A stretch of 64,000 bases of DNA from Polyangia bacterium (GTDB lineage: Bacteria > Myxococcota_A > Polyangia > Fen-1088): NCBI GenBank assembly GCA_036268875.1, contig DATATI010000014.1, forward strand, positions 1 to 64,000, given 5' to 3'. Below, one piece after another: positions 16,135 to 24,512 of the stretch; the stretch's first letter is position 1, and each line of letters opens with the position of its first letter. The notes beneath the pieces were generated by a model that saw only the letters and a list, made by a program, of their open reading frames with translations, was not told the DNA's origin and ran no database searches. Made by a program: the position numbers and the translations under genes.

Positions 16135-17025
16135 GTGAACGGGCGCAATTTCACCCATATCCTGGGCGTCGACCTGGGTGGTGGCAAAGGGAAGAAGACC
16201 GCCTTCGCCACCTTGCGGGTCGAGGCCGCGGGCGGCGCCACCGTCGTCGAGATCGCCCCACGCGCCGGTGGCTTGCCGCTTTACGACGGCGCCCTGGTCG
16301 AGGCTATCCGCCGGGTCGAGGGCGCGCCGCTTCTGTGCATCGATGCCCCGTTGACCTTGCCGCCGTGCCTGCGGTGCGCGGTGCCGGTGTGCCCCGGGCA
16401 AAGCGCCTGCGTGGATCCGGCGGTGCTCGAGATGCGGCGCCTGGCCGCCGGCGATCCCGACGACCCGAACGTCATTCACGTCCGCGCCGATCGCGACGAG
16501 CGGCGCGGAAAGCCCTCCGTCACGCCCTACACCCAGCGTCCGACCGAGGTCTTCTGGGCCACCCGCCTCGGCATCGTTCCGCGCGAGGCGCTGGGGCAGG
16601 GCACCGGTCCCCTGGCCGCGCGCGCCGCCTACGTGACCCGCGCGCTGGCCGATCGCTTCACGCTGAATCACAACCTGCTGGAGGTTTATCCCAAGGGCAC
16701 GCTGCACGCGCTCGGCTTTGCGCGGCCGTACAAGAAACACCTGCACGAACGCGAGACCCGCGCGGCGATTCTGGAGGCGCTGTCGACCGAACTGCATTTC
16801 GGCCCCGGCGTCTGGCGAGAGGTCTGCATCCAGAGCGACCACCTGTTCGAGGCGGTGATCTGCGCCTTCACCGGCTATCTGTGGGCCCGCGACGCCTGGA
16901 CCGCCCCCGCCCCCGACGGCGTCGACCGCGCAGAGGGCGTCTCGCACCACCGCCCCGACGGCTGGATCTGGATTCCACCAGTCACCGCCGACGACGTCTC
17001 GGAGCCGACGGCGGCGGAAGGCTAG
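16135..17025 (+). CDS. DUF429 family protein (predicted RNase H-like fold)
   Basis: This encodes about 296 residues starting at a GTG (VNGRNFTHILGVD); the open frame extends further upstream, but the domain begins here. The N-terminal HILGVDLGGGKGKKTAFA is a ribonuclease H-like first strand with an acidic residue, and LLCIDAPLTLP and EVYPKGTLHAL match the conserved blocks of the DUF429 family, which has been predicted to be a nuclease. A Cys-rich loop (CLRCAVPVCPGQSAC) is a possible metal site. It is divergent from panD, with 120 bp between the starts, and convergent with the HAD gene. No biochemical role is established. Confidence 0.75.
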   Translation: MNGRNFTHILGVDLGGGKGKKTAFATLRVEAAGGATVVEIAPRAGGLPLYDGALVEAIRRVEGAPLLCIDAPLTLPPCLRCAVPVCPGQSACVDPAVLEMRRLAAGDPDDPNVIHVRADRDERRGKPSVTPYTQRPTEVFWATRLGIVPREALGQGTGPLAARAAYVTRALADRFTLNHNLLEVYPKGTLHALGFARPYKKHLHERETRAAILEALSTELHFGPGVWREVCIQSDHLFEAVICAFTGYLWARDAWTAPAPDGVDRAEGVSHHRPDGWIWIPPVTADDVSEPTAAEG

Positions 17026-17061
17026 CGTTGGTTCGAAGGGGGCGTGGCCCCATCGCAATGA

Positions 17062-17907
17062 TCACCCGAGCCCGCGCATCGTGAACGTCGGTCGCCCCTG
17101 GCTGGCCGCCAGATCGGCGACGCGCCCAACCCCGGTTTCAACCAACACCGAATCGATGCCGAAGCGGTTCGCGCCCAGGATGTCGGTCGCCAGTTGATCG
17201 CCCACCATCACCATGCGCCGCCGATCCGGATCGCCCAGCCGCCGCGCCGCCGCTTCGAACATCGGGGCGTGCGGTTTGCCGAGCGGCACGAAACGGCCGG
17301 CGCCTTCCGGGTGGCGCACGCGCAGCACCAGTTCAATCAGCGCGGCGATGGCGCCCGCGGTGATGCCGAAAGCGCCTGGGCGCATCGGGAAGATCAGGTC
17401 GGGGTTGGGCAGCACCAGGGCCGTCTCCTCTCCGCGCGACATCCGTCGCAAAAGCACGCTGATGGTTTCGTTCACCGTCTCCAGAAACGGATAGCCGTCA
17501 TCGTCGCCCACCACCACCACCCGGGCGCGATCGTCGTCGGGCGGCACCACCACGCCGCCGGCTCCGCGCACGTAGGCGCAAGAATCTTCCGTGCCGAGCA
17601 CGATGGTCTCGGCGCCGATCAACCCGGCGCGCGCGTAGTGGTCAGCGATGAGCAAGCCAGAGGTCAAGATGCGATCCTCGTCGATGGGCAAGCCCATGCC
17701 GCTGTAACGAACCTGCGACGTGCCGGGCGCGCGCGAAGCGTCGTTCGACACGATCAGATACGACTTGCCGGCCGCGCGCAGGCGGTGCAGGAACGCCGCC
17801 GCGCCCGGCAACGCGCCGCTGCCGCTGACCAGCACGCCGTACGCGTCCAGCAGGAAAAAATCGTAGCGCTGCAAAAGCGCGTCGACCGTGGTCACCGCGG
17901 CGTTCAT
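17062..17907 (-). CDS. HAD superfamily (class IIA) phosphatase
   Basis: This protein of 281 residues is a NagD/4-nitrophenylphosphatase-like hydrolase. The nucleophile motif reads LLDAYGVL, so the second Asp of DxD is Tyr, a kind of variation known in class IIA members that carry D-x-W or D-x-Y. Motif 2 is IVSNDAS, the class IIA cap lies between, and motifs 3 and 4 are GKPHAPMFEAA and MVGDQLATDILGA. It should dephosphorylate a small sugar phosphate or nucleotide, but the substrate is unknown. The ATG at 17907 overlaps the TGA of the upstream oxidoreductase (ATGA), placing the gene at the end of a three-gene operon. Confidence 0.85.
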   Translation of the reverse strand: MNAAVTTVDALLQRYDFFLLDAYGVLVSGSGALPGAAAFLHRLRAAGKSYLIVSNDASRAPGTSQVRYSGMGLPIDEDRILTSGLLIADHYARAGLIGAETIVLGTEDSCAYVRGAGGVVVPPDDDRARVVVVGDDDGYPFLETVNETISVLLRRMSRGEETALVLPNPDLIFPMRPGAFGITAGAIAALIELVLRVRHPEGAGRFVPLGKPHAPMFEAAARRLGDPDRRRMVMVGDQLATDILGANRFGIDSVLVETGVGRVADLAASQGRPTFTMRGLG

Positions 17908-18890
17908 CGGGGCGACGCCAGGATCTGATCCATCACCCACGACGTGCGCGCGCCGCTTTCGCCGGTGCTGGGCGAGACGCCGCCGATGGTCAGCGCGTCG
18001 ACCACGGTCTGGATCATCGGCTGCTGGATGTGCGGCGGGTGCGGGATCTCGAGCGTCGCGCGCTCACCGTCGCTGATCACCGTCAGCGGATCGTCGCCGA
18101 AAGTGGCGAAGGTGATCGTTCCGCGGCTGCCGACGATCTCCACCCGATCGACCGATTCACCGGCGGCGAATCCCCAGATGCCCACGCCGTGCACGCCCGA
18201 CTGAAAGACGAAATGCGCGGCGACCACGTCTTCCGCGTCGTAAAGACCGGCTTGATTGTCCGGGTGGCCGGCGGCGCGCGCCATCGGTCCCAGCAGAAAA
18301 TCGAGCAGGTCCAGCGTGTGACAGCCGAGATCGACGAACAGGCCGCCGCCGGCGATGGCCGGCACCACCCGCCACGGCGGGTTGCCGCGCTGGTCGTCCG
18401 CACGGGCCGGCTGCCACAGCGCCACCGTCACCAGGCGAATCACGCCGATGCGGCCGCTGTCGATGAGCTCCTTCACTTTGAGAAAACGCGGCAGGGCGCG
18501 CCGATAGTAGGCCACGAACAACGGCACGCCGGCGGCGGCGCAGGCGTCGATCATTGCCTGGCATTGGGCGTGATTGAGGGCCATCGGCTTTTCGACGTAG
18601 ACCGGTTTTCCGGCGCGCGCGACGCCGAGGACGTGATCGTGGTGCGACGACGGCGGCGTGGCGACGTAGACGGCGTCGACCTCGGGATCAGCGATCAGGG
18701 CGGCGGCGTCGTCGTAAAAGCGCGGGACGTGGTGGCGGCGGGCATAGTCCTCGGCGCGGGCGCGATCGCGCCGCATGACCGCCACCAGGGCCGAGCGGGC
18801 GGCACGCTGAAAACCCGGGCCGCTCTTCACTTCGGTGACGTCGCCGCAGCCGATGATGCCCCAACGAATGATCTGCTTCGCTGCCGTCAC
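17904..18890 (-). CDS. Gfo/Idh/MocA family NAD(P)-dependent oxidoreductase
   Basis: This encodes 328 residues starting at GTG. The N-terminal Rossmann fold begins WGIIGCGDVTEVK; AVYVATPPSSH and YVEKPMALN carry the EKP motif with the conserved Lys, and VDLGCHTLDLLDFLLG contains the conserved His of the C-terminal domain. These enzymes oxidise or reduce sugars and cyclitols. It lies 29 bases after a large glycosyltransferase gene and overlaps the HAD phosphatase gene, so a role in sugar or glycan metabolism is likely. Confidence 0.9.
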   Translation of the reverse strand: MTAAKQIIRWGIIGCGDVTEVKSGPGFQRAARSALVAVMRRDRARAEDYARRHHVPRFYDDAAALIADPEVDAVYVATPPSSHHDHVLGVARAGKPVYVEKPMALNHAQCQAMIDACAAAGVPLFVAYYRRALPRFLKVKELIDSGRIGVIRLVTVALWQPARADDQRGNPPWRVVPAIAGGGLFVDLGCHTLDLLDFLLGPMARAAGHPDNQAGLYDAEDVVAAHFVFQSGVHGVGIWGFAAGESVDRVEIVGSRGTITFATFGDDPLTVISDGERATLEIPHPPHIQQPMIQTVVDALTIGGVSPSTGESGARTSWVMDQILASPR

Positions 18891-18919
18891 CGGCGCAGTC
18901 TAGCAGCGTGTACCGGTGT

Positions 18920-21226
18920 TCAGTGGACGGCGGCGCCGAAGGCCCGCTGCGCGGCTTGCCGGGCGCGCGCGCGTTCGCCGGCCTCGGCCAGGATCTCGGC
19001 GCGGCGTTCGTCGGCGGCGCGGTTCTGCGGATGCATGCGGGCGATCCGCGCCAGCAGCTCGCAGGCGGCGTTGACGTTGCCTTCGGTGGCGAAGACGTCG
19101 GCCAGGGCCACCACCACCTCCGGCACCTGCGGCGCCAGGTCCACACCGCCGGTCAGGATCTGCCGGGCGCGTCCCACCTCGCCCTGGACGAAGGCCGCCT
19201 GGGCGCGGGCCAGCAGATCGTACGCCCGCTGCGCCGGTGTGGCGCCCACCGGCAGCGCCGGTGCCGGCGCCGGCGCCGTCGGAACGATCACGCCTTCGCG
19301 GGCGTTCTGCTGGCGGGCCAGCACCTCGGGATGCCGGGCGGCCAGATCTTTATAGCGTTCGTGGATGACGGCCAGCGTGTGGCGGAAATCGTCGCGCCGT
19401 CCGCTGGTGGTGCTGCTGCCGTCTTCGCGCCAGGAGATGGCGGCGGTCAGCTTGCGCACCTGGGCGAAGGCGAAATGGTGGGCCAGGCGAATCAATAGAT
19501 CCCAGTCTTCGTGCGTGCCCAGGGTCTCGTCGAAGAGACCGACCTCGTCCAGGCACGATCGCTGGTGCATCACGCACAGAATGGGAATGTCGTTGTAGAC
19601 CAGCAGCCGTTCGCGGTTGAACGGCAGGGACATGCGCATGATCTGATCGCCCGGCGTGTAGTGGCCGTTGGTTTTCTGTTCGCTGATCAGCACCGCCTCG
19701 CTGAACGCCACCTGGTGCCGCCCGTCGCCGAGGGCGTCGACCAGCGTCTGCAAGTGGTCAGGCAGGTAGCAGTCGTCGTCGTCCAGATAGGCGATGAGCT
19801 GGCCGCGCGCCACCCGGATGCCGGCGTTGCGCGCCGCCGAGCGATCGCGGTTGCACGCCTGGCGCACGTACGTGATGGCCAGCCGGTCAGCGTAACCGTC
19901 CAGCAGCGTCTCGATGGGCGCGCCGGCGTCGTTGACCACCACCACTTCGAAATCGTTCAGCGTCTGCCTGGTCAGGCTGTCCAGCGCGCGGGTGAGAAAC
20001 GCAGGCCGGTTGTACGTCGGCATGATCACCGAGACCAGCGGCTGCTTCGACGACGTTCGGTTCGCGGTTGGCGCAGGCGCGGACGCCGGAGCCGTCGTCT
20101 GACGAACGTCGCCATAGCGGCGCTGGATTTCAATCGTCTCGACGGCCGTGCGCTCGCCCGACGCATATTCCAGACCGGTGCCGTTCTGGTAGTAAAGGCC
20201 CAGGACCTCGGGCACGCGCAGGAATTTCTCGTCGCGTCCGATGCGCAGCCAGAATTCGTAGTCGCCGGCGACGGCGAAACCGGCGTCGAAAAGTCCCCAG
20301 CGATCGTGCAACGACCGCCGCCACATTGGCTGCGGCCCGATGATGCAGCGCTGTTGCAGGGCCGCAAAGCTGAAGGCCGGCCAGTCGAAACGCGTGCTGG
20401 CGGAGTTGCGCGCGAAGGTCTCGTTCGGCCGCTTGGTCACCGCTTGATCGGCGTAGACCACGGCGACGTCGGGGTGCGCGTCCAGGGTGGCGGCCAGAAT
20501 TTCCAGCGCGTCGGGGCGATGGCGATCGTCGGTGTTGGCGCTGGTCAGGTAGGCGCCGCGCGCCAGCGCCACGGCGCGGTTCCAGGCCGCGTACAGGGTC
20601 TCGCGCTCGGTGCGCACGTGATGGATGGCGGGATAACGAAGCTGCATCTCGCGCACGATGTCGCCTTCGTTTTCGGGCGAGCCGCTGTCGATGACGATGA
20701 TCTCCAGCAGGCCCTTCGCGTACAGCGTCTGTCCGACCAGATCGTCCAGGCAGCCGCGCATGAACACCGCCGATTTGTAGGTCGAGACGATGGCGGTGAC
20801 CTTGGGCGCGCCGGTGGCAGCGGACATCTGCAAGCGCAGGTCGTCGCCGGTGGCCACCATCGGTCGGCGCAGCTCGGTGAGGCGCCTGCGGCGGGCCGGC
20901 TCCAGCGACGACGGAACCAGCAGCACGGTGGTGATGGTCGGGGCCAGCGCCGCCCAGCCGGCGTCGTCCAGCGGCTCGTTCACCAGCAGCACGTCGACGT
21001 CGGCGTCGGCGCCCAGCGCGCCGACGAAGGCCGCCTCCAGCGCGCGCGTGGCTTCGGCGATGGGCGGGTCGACGGTCTCGTCGTGGCGCAGGTACAAGCG
21101 AACGTCGGTTCGATTGGCCAGCGCCGGACCGAAGATCTGGGCCAGCGTCTGCAGGTCGCCCGCCTGGTCGTATCGGGGCCAGGCGAACAGCCGATGTGGT
21201 TTCGTGGCGTCGATCGGTTCGGGCAT
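18920..21226 (-). CDS. Double GT2 glycosyltransferase with C-terminal TPR region
   Basis: This 768-residue protein has an N-terminal region of unknown fold (1-140), then a GT2 domain at about 143-385 (VTAIVSTYKSAVFMRGCLDDL, TSANTDDRHRPD), a second GT2 domain at about 400-620 (VSVIMPTYNRPAFLTRALDSL, YLDDDDCYLPDHL), and a helical TPR-like tail from about 680. Family 2 transferases move sugars from nucleotide donors; the second domain has a full DDDD metal-binding cluster, the first a weaker NTDD. Two fused GT2 domains suggest alternating or processive addition to a cell-surface glycan. It is first in an operon with an oxidoreductase and a HAD phosphatase. No transmembrane helix is visible. Confidence 0.88.
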   Translation of the reverse strand: MPEPIDATKPHRLFAWPRYDQAGDLQTLAQIFGPALANRTDVRLYLRHDETVDPPIAEATRALEAAFVGALGADADVDVLLVNEPLDDAGWAALAPTITTVLLVPSSLEPARRRRLTELRRPMVATGDDLRLQMSAATGAPKVTAIVSTYKSAVFMRGCLDDLVGQTLYAKGLLEIIVIDSGSPENEGDIVREMQLRYPAIHHVRTERETLYAAWNRAVALARGAYLTSANTDDRHRPDALEILAATLDAHPDVAVVYADQAVTKRPNETFARNSASTRFDWPAFSFAALQQRCIIGPQPMWRRSLHDRWGLFDAGFAVAGDYEFWLRIGRDEKFLRVPEVLGLYYQNGTGLEYASGERTAVETIEIQRRYGDVRQTTAPASAPAPTANRTSSKQPLVSVIMPTYNRPAFLTRALDSLTRQTLNDFEVVVVNDAGAPIETLLDGYADRLAITYVRQACNRDRSAARNAGIRVARGQLIAYLDDDDCYLPDHLQTLVDALGDGRHQVAFSEAVLISEQKTNGHYTPGDQIMRMSLPFNRERLLVYNDIPILCVMHQRSCLDEVGLFDETLGTHEDWDLLIRLAHHFAFAQVRKLTAAISWREDGSSTTSGRRDDFRHTLAVIHERYKDLAARHPEVLARQQNAREGVIVPTAPAPAPALPVGATPAQRAYDLLARAQAAFVQGEVGRARQILTGGVDLAPQVPEVVVALADVFATEGNVNAACELLARIARMHPQNRAADERRAEILAEAGERARARQAAQRAFGAAVH

Positions 21227-21539
21227 TCACTGCCTCAAAGCAAGCGATGGGCCACGGAAAACCCGGCCCTCCGGCGAAAAACCGGGCGTTCACCGCTGAG
21301 GGCGCGAGCCGGGCGCGTCAGAATCATGACGACGTCAGACTTTTGGCGCCGGTCCGTGCCGGGCGTCGTTCGTCCCCGGCTCGTTTTTTTGCCGCTGCTC
21401 GGCGCAGCAAAAAATGCGCCCCTCGCCGCAAGGCCGGCTCTGGCGATCTATGATGACGGCCACGACCTGGCCTTCGAGCTGCCGATCACCGCGCCCTGGA
21501 TGTTCTCGAGCAGGTGGCGGCTGGGTCGTCGGCCGCGCA

Positions 21540-21800
21540 CGCCGAGAACGTCGTTTGTCGGCGCCGGGCTACCAACCGGAAGAACAATCGGTCGTGCCGG
21601 GCAAGGATCTGATCGTCCAGCTCGGCATGCAAAAAGAGAAGGAAGCCGTCGCCCTGCCCGCGCCGCCTGCGCATCGGCCCGGCCATCACGGCGGCGAAGG
21701 CCGCGGGTCCGGCAAAGCAAAGTCGGACAAGAATATCGTCACCGATCTGTACACGCCACCTGGCCGAGTGCCAGTTGATGCCCGTCGGGATCGCGGATGA
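21540..21800 (+). pseudogene. Possible remnant of a PEGA-type protein tail
   Basis: Between the glycosyltransferase start and about 21740 there is no intact gene. One frame here contains PGYQPEEQSVVPGKDLIVQ followed by a Lys/Glu run, resembling the end of PEGA domains that follow Ser/Thr kinase regions in this group. The preceding part of the domain is not readable in the same frame, and no start is evident. The rest of 21227-21540 shows nothing recognisable. Confidence 0.25.
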
Positions 21801-21837
21801 CGAAGTCGTGGTTGCCCCACGGCCCGTCGGCGGTCAT
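21739..21837 (-). pseudogene. VOC/glyoxalase-family C-terminal fragment
   Basis: Thirty-two residues, starting at an ATG that overlaps the stop of the upstream gene (ATGA), match only the final strand pair of VOC-fold proteins (PWGNHDFVIRDPDGHQLAL). The rest of the domain, including the metal ligands, is absent. It is probably a leftover of a deleted glyoxalase-like gene joined by chance to the end of the HEAT-like gene. Confidence 0.55.
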
Positions 21838-22751
21838 CGCACCCGCCGTGATTGTTTGCCGCGACCCTGGCCGGGACGGATGCGCGTCGGATCGCGCGGC
21901 GGTTTTGCGCTGCCTTGCAAGGCAGCGCGCAGACGTTGGGCGGCCGTCTCACTGAGACCTTCGCCTTTGGTCTGCAAGCGAACGACGGCGTCGGAAAGCA
22001 CGGCGCGCACGTCGGTGCGCTGCGCTTGCCGGCACTCGTTCTCCAGCCAGTCGATCGAGCGATCGCCGGCGGCAAAGGCGATCACCGTCGCCGCCAGCGT
22101 CTTCGGCAACGCCAGCATCAAGCGGCGCCGCGTGTCCGACCGCTCGGCCGAGCGGGGCGCGTCGGCGGCGGCGGCGATGGCCTGCGACAGAAAATCCATC
22201 AGCGCGGCGCCGTTGCCCGCCAGCGCCAGCACCTGCTTGTCCGCTAACACCTCGATGGCGCTGGCGGCGGCCCCGAAGCCAAGTTCCCGATCCCCATGCT
22301 GCAACCATTCGCTGGCGTGGGTGGTCAGGGCGCGGGCGCCGCCGCCCCGGGAGGCGAAGGCCTGCAAGGCGTCCATCGTCGCGAAACGCACGGGCGGGCG
22401 TTCGTCGCCGCCGAGCTCTGCCAGCGCCGCCCAGGCTTGCGCGCTGTCGCGATCGGCGCGCAGCCGACCCACCCAGCCGTAAGCGGCGGCCATGGGCAGG
22501 AACACGCGCGGGGTGTCCGGCGCGGCGTCCTCGCCGCCCAGGCGGGTCAGCAGCGCGGCGGCGCCGGTTGGTTGCGCTTGCATCTCGACGCCGAAGGCGG
22601 CGCCCAGGCGCAGGTTGGGGCGGGTGTCGTGGCCGCCGCCGTAGCGACAGAACAGTTCTTCCAGCGCCGCTGGCCGGCCGGCCAGCGCGGTGGTCAAGGC
22701 CGCGCGCAACGCTTCGCTCTTCAATCCTTCGCTGGCCGTCGCTGCTTTCAT
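21834..22751 (-). CDS. Helical HEAT-like repeat protein, function unknown
   Basis: This encodes 305 residues from MKAATASEGLKSEALR. It is almost entirely alpha-helical and Ala/Leu-rich, with repeating pairs such as DERPPVRFATMDALQAFA and ELGFGAAASAIEVLAD that recall HEAT repeats, and a basic Gly/Arg-rich tail (PGQGRGKQSRRVR). No enzyme motif is seen. Its ATG overlaps the mutM stop (ATGA), so it is translated with the DNA repair gene; whether it acts with MutM is unknown. Confidence 0.7.
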   Translation of the reverse strand: MKAATASEGLKSEALRAALTTALAGRPAALEELFCRYGGGHDTRPNLRLGAAFGVEMQAQPTGAAALLTRLGGEDAAPDTPRVFLPMAAAYGWVGRLRADRDSAQAWAALAELGGDERPPVRFATMDALQAFASRGGGARALTTHASEWLQHGDRELGFGAAASAIEVLADKQVLALAGNGAALMDFLSQAIAAAADAPRSAERSDTRRRLMLALPKTLAATVIAFAAGDRSIDWLENECRQAQRTDVRAVLSDAVVRLQTKGEGLSETAAQRLRAALQGSAKPPRDPTRIRPGQGRGKQSRRVR

Positions 22752-23629
22752 GTCGCGCTCGGCGGCAGAGTACAAGCGGGACAAAAGAACGTCGAGCGTC
22801 CGGCCTGCACGAAACGCACGATCGTGCCCGGGCGCCGGCGCGGGCAGCGCTGCCCGCCGCGGCCGTAAACCAGGAACGGATTCGGCGTGCCGGGCTCTTC
22901 GACGTACCGGATATCGGCGGCGTCAGAGTCGGCGCCGTCGTCGGTGAAGCGTTTCAGCGTGAAGGCGATCGACGCCAGGATGCCCTGCCGCAAGCGTCGC
23001 ACCTCGGCCAGGGTCAGGGTGCGCGCCGGGCGCCGCGGATCCAGGCGGGCGCGGAACAGCGCCTCGCTGGCCTGGATGTTTCCCACCCCGGCGACGATGG
23101 TTTGATCCAGCAGCGCCACCTTGATCGGCGTCTTCACCGATTGCAGGCGCTGGTGCAAGGCGCCCGCGTCGATGCCGTCGTTCAGCGGATCCGGTCCCAG
23201 CGCCGCCAGCTCGGGTACGTCGGAGAAACGCCCGCCGGCGATCACCTGAAAGCGACCGAAGAGGCGCATGTCCACGTAGTGCAGCGATCGATCGTCGTCG
23301 AGGGCCAGCGACACGCGGGCAAACCGCGGCGCCGGTTCGGCCGTCGGTCGGCACAACCATTTGCCGGTCATGCCGAGGTGCGACCAGACCCCAAGATCAG
23401 TGGCGGCGTCACGGCGGGCGCCACCGGATCGCCGCAAGGTCAGCAACAAGTTCTTGCCGGCGCGCCGGACGTCGGTGATCTGCGCGCCAACCAGCGTCGC
23501 CGCCGCCCGGGCCGAGCGCGGCCGAAACAGCCGGGCGGCGCCGCGGGTGGCGATCCGGCGAACGGTCCGTCCCTGCGCCCAGCGACGCAGGTTGCGGGCG
23601 GCGGTCTCCACTTCAGGCAGCTCGGGCAC
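22748..23629 (-). CDS. mutM: Formamidopyrimidine-DNA glycosylase with altered zinc finger
   Basis: MutM/Fpg removes oxidised purines such as 8-oxoguanine and nicks the abasic site. The N-terminus MPELPEVET gives the Pro nucleophile (after Met removal) and Glu; GKNLLLTL carries the conserved Lys; the helix-two-turn-helix region includes DQTIVAGVGNIQASEALF. The C-terminal zinc finger normally has four Cys (C-x2-C then C-x2-C). Here it reads RCPRRRPG then FCPAC, so the second Cys is Arg. Zinc binding may be weakened or another ligand used. At 293 residues it is slightly longer than Escherichia coli Fpg. It heads an operon with the HEAT-like gene. Confidence 0.92.
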   Translation of the reverse strand: MPELPEVETAARNLRRWAQGRTVRRIATRGAARLFRPRSARAAATLVGAQITDVRRAGKNLLLTLRRSGGARRDAATDLGVWSHLGMTGKWLCRPTAEPAPRFARVSLALDDDRSLHYVDMRLFGRFQVIAGGRFSDVPELAALGPDPLNDGIDAGALHQRLQSVKTPIKVALLDQTIVAGVGNIQASEALFRARLDPRRPARTLTLAEVRRLRQGILASIAFTLKRFTDDGADSDAADIRYVEEPGTPNPFLVYGRGGQRCPRRRPGTIVRFVQAGRSTFFCPACTLPPSAT

Positions 23630-23691
23630 GACAGGCGGTTTCTACCGCTTTTGTTGCCTCATGGACCGATGGGTATGAACACCACCACTCT

Positions 23692-23844
23692 TTACGCCAC
23701 GGTGAGGCTGGCGCCGGGGTTGCGGTAGCCGTGTTTCTGATCGCCGCGGAAGACCACCACGTCGCCCGGGTCCAGCAGGAAGGTGACGCCGCTGATCGTC
23801 GACGGTGTGCGGTCCGGGACGCCCGCCGCCGCCGAGACGCACTT
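23692..23844 (-). pseudogene. Cupin-domain C-terminal remnant
   Basis: Fifty codons between two stops read LLDPGDVVVFRGDQKHGYRN and end NPGASLTVA, typical of the last strands of cupin domains in regulator-type proteins. No start codon lies in this frame. A second frame upstream on the same strand (beginning near 23990, MPVVELDSAF) could be the broken N-terminal part, joined by a frameshift. The 380-bp stretch between mutM and the DUF4388 gene holds nothing else I can identify. Confidence 0.45.
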
Positions 23845-24011
23845 TCACCTGCGGGCGGCCTTCGCCGGCTCGGCGCTGCTGGCCGCGCCGGAGGCATTTG
23901 CGAGCGCCCGGGAATTCACCACCCACGAGCTGGGCGACGCGATGCTGGTCTTGCCAGGCAGCCGGCAGTGATTTTTTTGCGGCAAACGCCGAGTCGAGTT
24001 CAACTACCGGC

Positions 24012-24440
24012 ATGTCCCAGCCTCCCACTCGGAGACCGCCCGCGCCGCCCCGCTCGATCGTGCCGGGGACGCGCAGCTCGGCGTCGCACATGTCTGAATG
24101 CCGGGCCAGCCTGCACGGCGGCCTGGATCAAATCGGATTGGCCACGCTGCTGACCCTTCTGGATATGGAGCGCCGGTCCGGCGTCCTGCTGATTCGGCGC
24201 CGCGGCGAGCTTGGCCGCTTGTGGCTGCGCCGAGGCAGCGTGGTGCGCGCCCGCGTCGACGGCTTGACCGCGCGCACCGGCAAACCCGCCATCTACTATC
24301 TGATCGGGTGGAACGACGGCCGTTTCGAGCTGACCGCCGGTGACGTCGACGCCGCCGATGAAATCGAAACACCAACGACTTATTTGCTGATGGAGGCCGC
24401 CCGTCGCAGCGACGAGGCAACCGCCGCCGCGCCCGGCTAG
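24012..24440 (+). CDS. DUF4388 (PatA N-terminal-like) protein
   Basis: This protein of about 142 residues (from the ATG at 24012; an ATG at 24090 would give 116) carries a DUF4388 domain: LTLLDMERRSGVLLIRR, LWLRRGSVVRARVDG, AIYYLIGWNDGRFEL and the closing helix TTYLLMEAARRSDE. The domain is widespread in myxobacteria, often beside receiver or FHA modules, and was first noted in the cyanobacterial PatA regulator; its molecular job is not settled. Here it stands alone after a Pro/Arg-rich leader. Neither start has a clear ribosome binding site. Confidence 0.75.
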   Translation: MSQPPTRRPPAPPRSIVPGTRSSASHMSECRASLHGGLDQIGLATLLTLLDMERRSGVLLIRRRGELGRLWLRRGSVVRARVDGLTARTGKPAIYYLIGWNDGRFELTAGDVDAADEIETPTTYLLMEAARRSDEATAAAPG

Positions 24441-24512
24441 CGGCTCGTAAAACCGGTCGACTGCTGATAAGTATCGGGTGCGACGCCCTCCGAAGGCGAC
24501 CCCAGGAGCACC

